Assembly (NCBI GenBank): GCA_003194525.1
Contig: NBIV01000510.1
Location: 1 to 32,902 of the forward strand
DNA length: 32,902 bases
Origin: Gracilariopsis chorda
Lineage: Eukaryota; Rhodophyta; Florideophyceae; Gracilariales; Gracilariaceae
Direction of reading: 5' to 3'
Positions within the stretch are counted from its first letter, which is position 1. Each line of letters opens with the position of its first letter. Below are positions 18,253 through 30,140 of this stretch, one piece after another. The notes beneath the pieces were generated by a model. That model worked only from the letters and a program-made list of their open reading frames with translations, did no database searches and was not told the origin of the DNA. The position numbers were made by a program, and so were the translations under genes.

Positions 18253-19476
18253 ATGTCCGACGCCGTCAATGTCGCTTTCGAGCGTTGCGAACATCTTCGT
18301 CAATAATGGGAAAATCTCAAATGTGACATGCTTGCTATAGACCCTTCAAATCCCAACGCCGCGCAAAGGAGGGACCGCCTTCGCAGCCAAATGGATCAAA
18401 TCATGAATCAAATGACTTCAGTTCTCAATGAAACAAAACGACTCGTTCCTCCAAACCACGCTGAGCCACACGACGAGCCCATTGTTGAAGCGCGTCCGGT
18501 TCAGTATTCTGCTCATCACAAACACATCATTCATCTTACATACGATTCTTCTGAAGGTTCAGATGATTCTCACTCTGATTATGTTGATACCGACCCGCCA
18601 AAACCACACTCGCCACAACCGCCTCCAAGACCGGTTGCACCCCCGCTTCGGACTTAATCCCGCCCACGTCCCCCATGACAAATATTGAGCTTTGTTGCTC
18701 TCCCGAACATCAAAAGGTGGCCAGTGAAGCCATGCGAGCGTCTTTGGCAGCCTTTTTTGCGGATCACAAAGGAATAACGTTACCGCCTCGTGCAACAGCA
18801 AATGGGCCTGAAACACGAATATCAACGTTTGAATCGAAAGCCAGACCGCGCTTCCGCCGATGAACAGCTTTAGATCGCCTCCAATCTTTCACTACTTTCA
18901 CCCATTCTGGCAGATACTCCGAACATGCCCACACCACGTACTCGTACGAAGGAAGATCCGCATCGAAACTCTTTTGATAAGGGGCATGAAGTGTAGAGTC
19001 CCGCCCAACAACCGAAGGGAAAGGTCCCAGAGCCTGGTGCTCTATTGGTTTGTTCTCCCGTCACGGAATATGACAGTACTGGTCCAACCGGTAACTTGGA
19101 AGAAATGTTAGCGCATCTGCGATATATCAAACCCACCCATGCGAAGAGAAAGAAGGATTAGGTTGTCTTTGAGGCTGGTGTCGCTTCCTCCTTCAAGGCT
19201 TTTCGATACATCGTTTTTTATGTCGCAGCCGCTGCTTTCAGTTTCAGCGCGGCGAACTCTAAGAATGATTCGGAGTCTTCTCACGTTAAGTAAAAGGCAA
19301 GAACTGTACAGAGTACGTAGGATCTGTTCTCAGAAACTCATGTCCGTATTCATGAACAAGGTAAAAACATGGAAAGAACTACCGGACGAGCAGAACAAAT
19401 GGCCGACGATGCAAATGATATGTTAGCCGCTGCTGACGCGCTAAATCAACGACATAAGGGTGGGTTCTTCTCATAG
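18253..19476 (+). pseudogene. Decayed coiled-coil/SNARE-like gene, unit 2 copy
   Basis: As at 4397-5620. Here the first 135 codons stay in one frame apart from the TAA after MSDAVNVAFERCEHLRQ, because the CCC at 18343 keeps the base missing in unit 1. Other differences are a one-base loss in the CCC run near 18660 and substitutions near 18857 and 18871. The TAG stops and the SNARE-like helix (to about 19456) are shared. Confidence 0.5.
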
Positions 19477-20727
19477 CTTTGAAGGGTTTTGAAGCTTTTG
19501 AGCACTTTGTTGTATTATAAGCCTGGTTTAATAACAGTTTGTTCTTGCACTCGATCATCACTCTTACTACTAATGTTATGATTTGGGGTATGTGAACAGA
19601 TTTACGCACAGAGGGGCAGAAGTTGCAAATCCGATATCCTCATTGCAGCTCCATGCCACGCTGCATTTTACTGAGAGCGGTAGCTGTCTCTTTCACGATT
19701 CGTAAAGGGAAAGGGGGTGATCCTGCATTTCTGTCTTTCTACTTGGTGTATGCGTAGTATTGGAACCCGATCTTTTTGTAACCTGAAAAGTACTGGGAGT
19801 CATTGAACGCACATTGCAAAAACGAGCAGCTGCGTATTGCTGTGGCAGAAGTTATGTTAGACTCCTTAACCTCTCTCACGTTGTTTCTCAATTTGCTTTC
19901 CACCGGTCCCATGCTTCTATCATATTTGTGCTAGACTTCACGTAAGATGTACAATTTGTTCTTGCTGAACATGATGGCAGCTACGGAGCAAAAATTGTTT
20001 ACGAAAGGCACCTGATCTCGCTAATGTACCAAAGCTGCAAAAATTTCCAAACTACATCGCCACTTTACACAAACCGCTGCACTAACTACAAGTTCTAACA
20101 TAGTATGTTTCTATAGAAAGAACAAAAGTACGAGAAGAATTGAAGAGATTGATCACGCCCAACAAAAATCTGTGCAGCCGAAGAAGGCATTGAGTCCCGA
20201 GGCTGAAAAAGAAAATATACACTGCACGGTATAATTACCGATTCGAACCCTCAAGTCGTTCCATAGATGAGTATGGATGAAACTTTTGTTCTGTTCTTGT
20301 TCCGGGTATGAAGTTGGTAAGATTAAGTGCAGGAGGGTTGAGTGGAGCGGAAACTGCGTAAACCTCGTCGTATGAGCATTGGGCGGGTCTGGAGAGTACG
20401 AAATTCCTAGTGTGAAGAATCTCATACCAGCTTGAGATGTTTGGGACGTAGTCCGACTTAGAACGGCACTTGACTGACGCGATAACGAATTGACAGCTTG
20501 CCAGAACCGTAAAACGAGACGGCTTGAACAGAGGTCCAGCTGGAGCCAGCCTTCCATGACAGGACGCCAAACCAAGGCGAAATCCATTGGAAAGTTGTAT
20601 GAGCAACAGGCGAAATAGCATGCGGGATAGAAGATGTATTTGGAATCGCGAATGCTTAGGACCCATACGGGATAGAAGCAGCAAAATTTGATTCACAATT
20701 CTACGAACTTCATGACATATGACTCTG
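19477..20727. other. Unassigned DNA, unit 2 copy
   Basis: Corresponds to 5621-6871. A few substitutions (near 19909, 19954, 19977, 19991) separate it from unit 1. Nothing recognised. Confidence 0.45.
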
Positions 20728-21286
20728 TTGCTTTTGAGAGGATACATGTAATGAAGAGGTGGATGAATGAGTAGAAGAAAAGGGCAGTAGAGCAGCTGCT
20801 GCCTCGCGTCCAAGACGTGCGTCAAGCGCTTGTTTCGGCTCCGCACGCTTTACCTTGACGTGTTTATGCATGATTTCGTGGTCTACATCCACCACTTTGT
20901 GGAATGTTAGTTCGGATGTAAACGTGACAAAGCCAAAGCCCCTCGAGTTATCAGTCTGATGGCCGTACATGACCTGACATTCTGCGATATCACCGAAGCG
21001 AATAAAGTGGGCATGCAGATCGAAACGTCTGCTTCGCGACATGTGGTGGGTAAACTACCGATGAAGAATTTCTTTGTGGCACGCCAGGCATTGCTACATG
21101 ACGGAGGCCCCCATTCCGAACGCGGCACAACTATCTTTGCCTCGAACACTCGGCCGTATAAGTCGGGAAATTCTGCGGCGACTCGCCCGGCAACAAGCTC
21201 ATTGGCCGCAGTGGCCGTACCGAATTGACGAAATCTTTGGAATGGGATGGTCACGCGACAGCTGGTTGCGAACTTCAAACAGGAAC
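20728..21286 (-). pseudogene. RRM protein relic, unit 2 copy
   Basis: Same RNP2 and RNP1 motifs and the same one-base frame break inside RRM2. RNP1 reads RGFGFVTF here, the commoner family form, against RGFGFITF in unit 1. PRSEWVPP is PRSEWGPP. A substitution near 20730 removes the TAA after the SSQK segment, adding six codons. The shared frameshift shows the gene was dead before duplication. Confidence 0.85.
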
Positions 21287-21514
21287 AATCTCTATTGCTG
21301 GATATAAAGCGCTGTACATAATCATTAGTTCAGCGAAAAAAGGTGCACGTAAATTCATTTTCTCGAAACAATATATTACAGGCAGCGACGCATGTTTGCA
21401 TGTATTACACGTTTGGGTCCCGTCACAATGTATGGGACACGATCCATTGTCCTCAATGTATGATAGCTTTGCTGCCCGGCTTGCACCTCACCTGTACACT
21501 ACAGTACCACTTTA

Positions 21515-22741
21515 GCAATGGTCTCTTCTTCCAACCTTGGAGAATGCAGTGCTGATTCCTCTTTATCAATACCTCGACGATCGGCCCGGCCACTCATTTG
21601 CATCTATTCGCCTCCGGCAGGCTTTCTGAACTGTAACCCGTCAAGCGGCCTGATACTGGTAAACAGCACTGTTTTGGCTGGCACGTTTAGTCCCATCTCA
21701 AAAGTCTCTGTCGCGAAAAGACATTTCAATAGCCCTTACTGAAATAGATTTCAAGAACCTCATTTACAACGGGAAGGGGTCCTGAATGATGGATGTCAAT
21801 TTCGAGATCCAGCAGTTGGAAAATGGGTGTTGTCTGGAGCAAATCCTGATCCTCGTCGTTCAGAGATGCTACCGCATTTTGAGATACTCGCGCTATGTTC
21901 GTTCGATATTCAAATGGCCAATCTATTCCGAGTATTCACGTGCGTTTGGAATCGTAGCGCTCAGGAGTACAAATCTGACAGTTTGCGGAACAAGGATGAT
22001 TGATTCCTCCCACATGACCCCTCTTTCTTTGTCCCGCATATAGTGAACTGCATCAAAAATAACTCAAGAGACCTCACGTACAACTTAAATTCCTCTGTAG
22101 AGCATGCTTCTGAGAGTTTTGGTAGTCATTACACGACAAGAGGTATTCTTGTTATCGTTGCATCCCCGGTCATCAGTCTAACATCACTAAATTCTGCTTC
22201 AAGTTCTCGATATTTCTGATTGCTGAGGGCTTTGATCGGCGACGTATACCTTGCCCTTTAGTTGTCTCTTCGTGCCATCGTATTCCGTTATCGCTGTCTT
22301 CAATGCGTTCGTGTGTGCTGCAACCAGAACGCTCTCGTTCCGCTCTACCCCTTTTACAATTTCCCGCTCAAATGAATTCAATGAAAGGGAATACTGCTTC
22401 GCCGGTTTCTCTGGCATCTTAAGCTCAGAAATGTTGTATTCTTTTTTGCAGTCTCCGCGAAGGAAAATGTCATGCTTACATGATGTTTTTAGCATTGGTG
22501 GAGATTGCACAAGCTTGTCGGGCAGAACAGACGATCCTGTTGTTCCCGTCGATTCCACACGAAATGTTATACAACGTGGCATTGAACTAGTAGAGGGAAG
22601 TTTTGAAGACACCAATGCTGGCTCTTGTTCTTCACATGTGTGAACATCATTGCTCGAGTCCTTATCTGCAAGCCTTGGTTTCTTCGAAACAACATGGGGA
22701 TTGGCCCCGTTTAAACCTGTGCTATCTCTCTTATTTGACAT
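21515..22741 (-). pseudogene. MTR4: MTR4 relic, unit 2 copy
   Basis: Same truncation, internal deletion and lost motifs as the unit 1 copy. Two adjacent substitutions near 21778 change HHSGFLP to HHSGPLP (the family has HHSGLLP, so both have drifted). A 4-base difference (GTAT) lies just beyond the 3' end near 21458. Confidence 0.93.
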
Positions 22742-23875
22742 AATTGGGGCGAAAGATGTGTTCTTAGGTTATCAATGGATGCCGATTGGACCACGCAAAG
22801 TAGTTCTCTTCCCAGAATTCTCATCTTTGCTTCCCTATCGGCTGGCACCCGCTATATGCTCTACGGGTAGTATAAATTGAGGAGTAGGATTCGGCGGTGA
22901 CCACGAGCGTGAGGTGGTTGGACCTCAAGCTATGTCGTAAAGTTAAGTTTGTTGAGCTTGTGCTCGTGCACTCCTCTCCTCTACAACTACTTGCAGTATG
23001 AGGAACTCTTACGCTGTACGGAAAAGGGCCCCTACAGGATGCTAGGGACATAACAATAACCTCCAGCTTCGCAAGAAAGTGCTCACAAAAGCAACGAGGA
23101 AGTGCCGCAACAATTGCAGGTTCAAACTTCTGGAACTTAGCAAGATCTGAACGTCTGTTCACATCAACCGCGGATCAACCCTGCGGCTGTAGCCCCACTG
23201 TCATATCTCCAGTGCTATTGCACTGCACAACAGTTGCAATGATTCAATTAAAAAAAAAAGACAAAAAAACCTACGAGACAGGGGTGTAGAATTCTACGCA
23301 TCTACCCGTGAATTGCTAGCTCCTTCTCATGACGCCGCCGGCGGCGTTTCTCAACTACTTGTAGGGACCGATTTGTCGAGGCGACCACACCATGATGCTC
23401 TAGTCGCCTGGAAAGTTTCGAAACGAAACGACCACTGAAGTGCTCTCGTTGCTCTCATGGAAACATCGATATCAATGGTACCTTACATTTCTCACGATAC
23501 TCATGCGATTTATTAAAAGGTTTCGGCCGTTATGCACCAAATAGATAGATTTCTTCTCGAATGGGGCAGCAGAGATAAAGGTGTCACTCAGTGCGGAAGC
23601 TAGACGTCTATGCAAACATGATTATGATGATGATGGACTGCTCCTATCGTCGTCACAGTTTTAGATTTCTGCTTTGTTTGGGGTCTCGGGTCACTGCTAT
23701 CATCTAGATTATCGTATTCTCCAGGTGGTCCTGCAAGCAGGTAGAGAAATGCGCGTGCCTCCGCGATCGCTTTCCATCTGAGCCGCTCACCGAAGCGCTA
23801 TTTTCATTAAATCCCTCCCGTGATTAAATCCTACGCCTGTGTCGGTTGTACTCCATCTTCTGCGTGCGCAAGTCC
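22742..23875. other. Divergent spacer, unit 2 copy
   Basis: Corresponds to 8882-10016 with the same palindromes at about 23286-23297 and 23332-23347. The A-run is one base shorter. Nearby substitutions at 23358, 23390, 23491 and about 23541-23545 make this a more variable part of the unit. Confidence 0.5.
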
Positions 23876-24535
23876 ATGCTGACGGCAATCGACGCACGGC
23901 ACAGACCACTGCCGCATTGAGCCGTACGACAGGAGGTTGCTCCCAACGGCGGATATGCTCCTATCAACATTGCCAGAAATGTTCCCCGCTCAATCGGGCC
24001 TGCCGCCGGCCCACTCTTGTTCGGAACCGCGCTGATCATTTCATACAGCTTCTATTGCATTAGTACTTTTTACATTAAGCGAAGATGTGTGATTTCATGT
24101 GATTTCATCCGTCCAATAACACCTCCACATGTCTCAATCAATCTGACCCTGACTTGACCAACCCTGCTCTCTATTCGTGCTCAATTTTGTTTGGTAGGGA
24201 TTTGCAACAAGAGAAGAAGAACATTCTTTTAGCGATCATTCCGTTTTTACAAGCTAAGGATGAAGCTCGTTTTGTAGCAAAGGTAAGTGTCAATCCCTGA
24301 TTTATATGCTCCTACCGCCTCATGAAATCAGAGCAAAGACACTTAAGGAGCTCGCAATTCGTATCCTGTTCGTCCCTTCCTTGGTGTGTTCTTCTATTTG
24401 TAGACAGAACAATACAGCAAATGGGAAGCAAACGTAATGGCGGATATCCCTAGCTGGAAGGTAGGGAAAAAGGTGCAAAAGTTTAGGAGTTTCATGCCTC
24501 CAGTTAGAGGAGAAGATCCGGTTTCTTACGATTAA
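23876..24535 (+). pseudogene. NDUFA13: NDUFA13/GRIM-19-like relic, unit 2 copy
   Basis: I see no difference from the unit 1 copy across the three exons: same TGA (23918), same 10-bp duplication in intron 1, same GTAAGT and TTTGTAG borders of intron 2, same stop. Exons 2 and 3 (24198-24282 and 24404-24535) read cleanly. Confidence 0.85.
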
Positions 24536-24959
24536 CGCTTGTACGAGAACAATAACCTTTAGCAGCAGGGTAAAGTAGCTTTCTCATGTTTCAAGACAAA
24601 AGAGTGTCAATAGAATACATTCTATCAACCTTAATTCTATCACTGAACCAGAACACATGCAGATGAAACACGATACAGATGTAGTATGAAAGTAGGCACT
24701 GTCTACGTCGCGTTTCAAACAGCGAAAGTCTTCAAAAGCGTGTTCAGAAGTACCGGTGGCTGCACTTCTGCTCCCTCGCCCCACTAGACTGACGTGTTCT
24801 TTCGCAGAATCCAGCGTTATCGCGATGTGCTCCCAGAGAATCCCCGGCCTACTTCAATCGTGTGCTTTTCTCACATTCCTGGGCTTTGCAAACTCACAGT
24901 TCAAGCGAGCCACAAATGTTCAAGCGTTGTAGCAGTACCCGCGTCACCTCTCTGTCCGA
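24536..24959. other. Spacer before DUF3326 relic, unit 2 copy
   Basis: One extra T near 24802 relative to unit 1 merges two short frames into one starting at 24794. No recognised product. Confidence 0.4.
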
Positions 24960-26320
24960 AGTCGAGATGCATTGGTTGTGTGTTCGCAGCATACAGCAGT
25001 GCTCATAGTCCCCACAGGTGTTGGGGGTGCCATCGGCGGGTACGCTAGCGATTCACTTCCGGCTGCAAGACTTCCCCCACGCGTCACTGACACGCTCATT
25101 ATTCACTCGGATGTTCTGAAAGGCGCACTAATGTATTGGCCAATCTCCAATGCGTTATACGTGGAAGGATACGCTCTTGATCGATTTGCTTGTGGAGAAA
25201 TGGGTCCCAGCCCCAGTGTCATCTACATCAAATCGTCTCAGAATAGTACTTGATTCAGGCAGGCCCGAAGAGACCATCCTTCGCCATAGATACACCGCAG
25301 ATGCTGCCCGTGCTACATTACGCTTGGATATCACGCACCGCACAACAACGTATTTTGACAATTATTTGTCAAAATAGCGTCATCGAAGGGAGGCGCTTCA
25401 TGGGGGATTACCGCTGATTCAGCGGCTTTGTTGCTTTCAGTCCAGCACCTCGAAAAGCATAGCTGTCAGGCTATAGCAGTTGTTTCCCAATTTTCTGAGG
25501 AAGATCATGTACAACTCGCAAACTACCGATCTGGAAACGCAGTTGATGCGAATTCTGGTGCAGAAGCAGTGATCAGCCATCTTGTAACTCGAAAGTTCCA
25601 CCTAACATGTGCGCATTCTCCACCACTTCAACCGCTGCCAGCAGATGACAGCGTTTCACCAAAGTCAGCAGCGGAAGAGCTTGGCTATACAGTTTTGTCC
25701 AGCGTGCTTGTTGAGCTTTCTCGAGCACCTCATCTGGTTTCCAACAATCGGACGGACGTAGATTCTTCAGTTACTACGGCGGCGAATGTAGCCCTGCAGT
25801 GGTGAGGCTACCCAGTAGAGCCGACATGATGGTGATTGCGGTTAACGAAAATATCACAACGCTCGTTGTCAGAGCATCAAGTGCAGGAATTGATGACTCA
25901 ACGCTAGTTTATGCTAGAAGTTACGCTGACGCTGCTGGCCTAGTCGCACCACACAGGGCCCGTATAACTATCTCCTCGCTTCAAACATCTGTAGCTCTTT
26001 TAAAGATTCATCCAATAACAGCGCCTTCCACGGATAATGCCTTGCTTCGCACTTTTGACACAATACAACGTAGAACAAACTCAGTCCCTCTGCAGCAATC
26101 CGCGGATAAGATAAATTCGACTTCTTGCATCGCGTATGGCAAGAGACAAAACAGGCTCATCACGAATTTGGTGCGCCCTGATCGCAATCTCCTAGCGACT
26201 AACTTTAGAACAAGAAGATCAGAATACGCAACTCCACCAAGGAAACCATCGAGGTGCCCGAAGCGCTCTATTCTTGAACCCGGAGACAGACCCGTTCCAA
26301 AGTTCATGATCACAATTTAA
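24960..26320 (+). pseudogene. DUF3326 relic, unit 2 copy
   Basis: Same frame order and breaks as in unit 1. It reads VPTGVGGAIGG where unit 1 has VPTGFGGAIGG, and ATLRLDITH where unit 1 has ATLGLDITH. By comparison with the family, each unit has kept the better residue at one of the two sites, so both have mutated independently since duplication. The 11-bp inverted repeat is at 25351-25376. Confidence 0.88.
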
Positions 26321-27667
26321 GCCAAAGACTAAAGTCCTTTTCGCGCACGTGGGCCCAACAGCTCTTTGTGAAGGGCGCGGATGACAGAAAAAGAAACGGT
26401 GCGTTGCATCCGTGTATACTGATAGCTGTTGAACTATTTCGCATGCCGATCGGTCAGGGGTTGGTAGATGGTGGTGAAGAAATGTTTCAGTCCTGAGACT
26501 CGGCAGAAGTGTTGGCAAACATCGAGGTGAATTGGGAATCACTGTCCGTGTGGAGATAAGGCGGCAGTCAATACCAAACAAGTGCGCTCCGGGGTCTACG
26601 TACATACTACGGCTCAAAAGCTTTCGAGAACAAAAAGCAAACTAATGAATTTGGAATTCTTTCCTGCTTGGCGGAAGAAGAGCACACGAATAATCGCAAA
26701 GACTTTTCGTTCGGCTCTAAGCAACGGGGGCATAGTGAAGGGGTGGGTGACATTACTGATCACCACTTGGCATGGCTTAGCGGAGAACAAGTGGGTGGCA
26801 GTCAGCAGGAACTTAGGGCACAAAGCTGACGCGTTTGAGGATGTATCGTTTGCGCGAAAAGAAGACACACAAGTCCTGAAACGAGCTCTACGAATGTTTC
26901 GAGACGAGACCGCATTCAAAACGAGTCACTAACTAAAGTGACTCCCATCACTATAACACAGTCTCCTGGTGACGAAAAACGGTTTCTTGGAGGTGGGAGT
27001 GAACTGCAGCCCTCCGGGCTGCACTTCACTTCCACCACGAGCCTGCCATTTCTAGATATAATAGTAAAGCAGAATCCGAAAAAACGCAGCGGCATTTCTG
27101 AGTACAGAGCTATCTGCAAAACTCTCGGCATTGGTGATGAAAAGAATGAATTTGGGAGCGTCGAGATGCTATGCTAGTCCTGAAGTGTAAGAACGGGCGT
27201 CGTGGAGCCAGACCTAGGCAGCGGAAGATCTCGAGTTTTTCTGACAAATACAATCTCAGGATGAGAGTGACACTGTCAAACTAGAACTACCACTGGGCCG
27301 AGAGCGACTCTTTATCAGGCAGCTTCACGCTGCATGGCCAGGATTCATGATGTTGTAAAACTCGAAAAAACAGATGATATGATATGAGGGCTTGATCACC
27401 AAACGAGGCTTGAATGCGAGAGAAAGTTGAGAAGGAGCGATACGTCCTTGAAGGACTCGTGTCTGCATTTAAGTAGAAAGCGTTACCATTTTCGGAGTAC
27501 GTTTGGTGCGGAAACGGATTGCACGTGAGCGCGTTGAGCTGGAGCGTTCGGCATGTTACCAATGATGGCCAGGGTAAATATCGGTCACGTGAGCATTACA
27601 CTTAGGGTCAGAGCAGAGGCGTTGGGCAATGCGACGGGTGTGATGTTGGTGCGTGGCAAGGTACTAA
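26321..27667. other. Unassigned stretch with hairpin, unit 2 copy
   Basis: Corresponds to 12461-13805. An extra A near 26700 lets one plus frame run from 26582 to 26932. The 21-bp hairpin is at 26992-27036. No family recognised. Confidence 0.4.
26992..27036. repeat. 21-bp hairpin, unit 2 copy
   Basis: Same arms and TCC loop as 13131-13175, with no difference. Confidence 0.9.
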
Positions 27668-27764
27668 CTCTCAACCCACCACCTGGCACGTAGTGAGTTT
27701 GAGAGACCGACCGCGGGGTGTCACGTGAATCTTGAGACAACGCGTCTTGTAATCTCTACGTAGG

Positions 27765-28793
27765 TTGCATCACAAGCGCGGTACGGCTGAAGCAAGGCTG
27801 CCGGAGAGAGATTGCCGACAGCGCAAAAGCTGTGGTATCTACATGTTTCCGGGAGAATGCACCGAAACAGGCGCCATCGGTGCGGTAACATTCGTAGTCG
27901 ATAATCAGCAATACGCGACCGAAAGTGCTGACACACAGGTGAACTCGAACGCAGTGCCGCTTGGCATGTCAATAGCCGTCACTCTCTCTCGCCAGCGGGC
28001 GGCGATCACATTTTCCTTTTTCAGCCGGCTTGAAAAGCGGTCAAAACGACGCCTTAGGGCAGCCGCGCCAAGGACAGTGCCGGTACGAAACCGACGCTGT
28101 CACATACGCAGCAGAAATAAGTGTTGGAGGAGGAGCAAGCCCACCCGTCCATTCAAAAAGTTACAGCCCGTCACCGACACTCTCCCCCCCCCCTCCCTCC
28201 ATCCAGCGAGCCGGTTCGCACGCGTTGTACGCACGCTCTCTGGACGTGCACAACGCGCCACGAAACAGCGCACCCCCCGCCACGTGCTCCGGTACCGCAC
28301 CCAAACTAACGCGAAAAACAGCATCCGCACGCGAAACGCACGTACCTTCGCACCACCAGCTTCCGTACTTAAAAGAGCGCGCGCCGGCACCGCTCTGCTT
28401 CGCCGCCCCACCTCTCTTCGAAAACGAAGGAAGGCAGAACCTGTGACCCTTCCCATCACCAACTCCGCTTGCACCTCCATCGCTGCAACAACAGCAATAC
28501 CGGCTCAATCTCTGGCTCGCACAAATGAACGTGTGCCCCCCGGCCCCGAGGGCTCACGTGGTCATCAGCCTTCTCCGAAGTACACTCCGCAGCACCCTCA
28601 GCAACACCCGCCGCGGCGCCCTCCGCAGCACCGGACGTACCACACAGCGCCAGACCCAAGCATTCTGCCGCCCATGTTCTCTCAAAATGACCATGCACCA
28701 GTCTCTGGTAAAGCCAGCCACGCCTTTAGGTACGCAGGCGTTCACGCCTTACGTTCATGGCTTCACCAGGCGTTCAATGGCGCTAGTTGCTGA
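27765..28793 (+). CDS. Orphan gene N-terminal region, unit 2 copy (342 codons)
   Basis: One continuous frame where unit 1 has two. Indels at about 28214, 28248 and 28264 make the difference. After SILPPMFSQNDH the frame enters the scrambled segment and ends within it, so the 61-residue repeats of unit 1 are missing. Composition is basic and Pro/Gln/His-rich throughout, with no recognised domain. Confidence 0.35.
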   Translation: MHHKRGTAEARLPERDCRQRKSCGIYMFPGECTETGAIGAVTFVVDNQQYATESADTQVNSNAVPLGMSIAVTLSRQRAAITFSFFSRLEKRSKRRLRAAAPRTVPVRNRRCHIRSRNKCWRRSKPTRPFKKLQPVTDTLPPPSLHPASRFARVVRTLSGRAQRATKQRTPRHVLRYRTQTNAKNSIRTRNARTFAPPASVLKRARAGTALLRRPTSLRKRRKAEPVTLPITNSACTSIAATTAIPAQSLARTNERVPPGPEGSRGHQPSPKYTPQHPQQHPPRRPPQHRTYHTAPDPSILPPMFSQNDHAPVSGKASHAFRYAGVHALRSWLHQAFNGASC

Positions 28794-29026
28794 CCAAAAA
28801 CCATTATGGCTTCTTTTGCGTTTGGCCTTAGTTCTGCTCAGCACCAGCCTGTTCAGCTTCACGTAACGGTCGTGCAGCGCGTTCAAACGCTAGTTGCTTA
28901 ACCATTTCATGGCTTCACGTAACGAGCGTACGTTCCTGGACTTACGGAGCACCAAGCTTCACGTAAGCCCGTTCAATGGCTGGCCTTACCAGCACCAAGC
29001 ATGGTAAAGCCCGTTCACGGCCAACC
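28695..29026 (+). repeat. Scrambled mosaic segment replacing the 183-bp repeats
   Basis: Bounded by sequence identical to unit 1 up to 14830 and from 15187. Inside are pieces of the unit 1 repeat in jumbled, repeated order: GCTTCACGTAA three times, CGTTCAATGGC twice, GCTAGTTGCT twice, TGGTAAAGCC twice, CACCAAGC twice, and one 45-base stretch (about 28829-28875) matching 14844-14890. The pieces are linked by sequence not in unit 1. Confidence 0.85.
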
Positions 29027-29960
29027 ACACACAGACACCTTCAACTTTCACTCCAGCTGCACCGTAAATCTAACCTTTGCTGACGGAGAGGGCTTAACTC
29101 GAGTCACGTCCTGCCCACAGTCGGGCAATAGAGCCCCTGCCCCCGCGCCAGTTAACCCCATACCGCCCGTGGCGCCTGTGCATCCGGCTGGCCGCACGTC
29201 TCACCGTGCTCCAACCCTCCAATACGCCCCTGAACAGCGGCCTCCACAGGCCCCCGGTACATTGGCGTCCGTGCCCTCTCTACCTCGGTCTTCGCCACTG
29301 ACGGAACAACCCTGCAAACGCAGCCGTCCGTCCGCACGCACAATGCCCACATCCAACTCCAGCGAGTGTGAGGGTGGCGAAGATGGATTGCATAACGTGC
29401 GTACTCGCAGCCACGGCTCCACGTCCGCCCATGTGGACGAAGCCAATCTGAATGACTGGGAGGCTGTGGTAGACATGTATTTGCATGGAACCGGTGCTCC
29501 GGACGGTGTGCCGCTGCGCGATCATTGCAAAGGAGACGGTCGTCGTGTGAATGACTACAGACTGCTGGAGAAGCGCCGCACAGTCGGAAAGACGTTTGAG
29601 TTTTTAGGGGCGCCGAGGTTCAAGGCGGCGATCGGCTACCGTTGGGACGGCAACTTGCGCCGAAAGCAGAAATTGTACATTGTGATCAATCGTTGTCGCG
29701 TTGTGAACGCCATGAGGAAGGCGGGTGAGCCCGTACCGGATGACTTTGCGACGCTGGCGGAGATGATTGACACGCGCATTCGCGACAAGGAACGCGCCAA
29801 GGAGGAACGCGAGGCGAAACGCACCGCGGAGCCGAGGTGTCAGGGCTCCATGCCCGACGGATCTACGCGCATTACTGTGATGCCCAGAACTGCGCGTCAA
29901 GGCGAGCGATCGGTAGCTCTCGTGAGACGCACGGACTCCGTGCCACGGAGTGGTAGATAA
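29001..29960 (+). CDS. Orphan protein C-terminal region, unit 2 copy
   Basis: 319-codon frame whose first dozen codons come from the scrambled segment; from 29035 it matches unit 1. Amino-acid differences from unit 1 include Leu to Ser (SGN for LGN), Leu to Pro (QAPGT for QALGT) and Asn to Asp (HVDEAN for HVNEAN), plus a synonymous change near 29405. The last 165 codons are identical, and identity continues past the stop into the next unit. No stop or frameshift separates the copies in this part, unlike the relics elsewhere. Confidence 0.55.
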   Translation: MVKPVHGQPHTDTFNFHSSCTVNLTFADGEGLTRVTSCPQSGNRAPAPAPVNPIPPVAPVHPAGRTSHRAPTLQYAPEQRPPQAPGTLASVPSLPRSSPLTEQPCKRSRPSARTMPTSNSSECEGGEDGLHNVRTRSHGSTSAHVDEANLNDWEAVVDMYLHGTGAPDGVPLRDHCKGDGRRVNDYRLLEKRRTVGKTFEFLGAPRFKAAIGYRWDGNLRRKQKLYIVINRCRVVNAMRKAGEPVPDDFATLAEMIDTRIRDKERAKEEREAKRTAEPRCQGSMPDGSTRITVMPRTARQGERSVALVRRTDSVPRSGR

Positions 29961-30102
29961 CAGCTGCGCTCAAAGGGCGGGAGGTTGTTTGGGTATTTTC
30001 ATTTTTGGGTGTTGGTTTTTGGGGCTAAGAATGAAGCTTTGGATTTCCGCGATGGTGAGCACGTGTGAAGGGCTGTTCTGTTGCTGCGGTCGCTTCGGCG
30101 GC

Positions 30103-30140
30103 TGCGCAGCTGCGCATGTGCGCATGTGCGCATGTGCGCG
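30103..30140. repeat. 8-bp period TGCGCA-type repeat, second boundary
   Basis: Same five TGCGC boxes as at 16263-16300, with no change in copy number. Confidence 0.85.

Larger units (their letters stand above)
16295..30134 (+). repeat. Tandem macro-repeat, unit 2 (short form, 13840 bp)
   Basis: Complete unit, bounded by the same TGCGC tract at both ends. It is shorter than unit 1 because of the 2437-bp deletion at 18088 and a different 332-bp segment at 28695-29026. Otherwise offsets from unit 1 stay within a few bases (13856 to 13860 between 4.4 and 13 kb, 13840 near the end). Shared stops and frameshifts show that gene decay preceded duplication. Confidence 0.97.
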
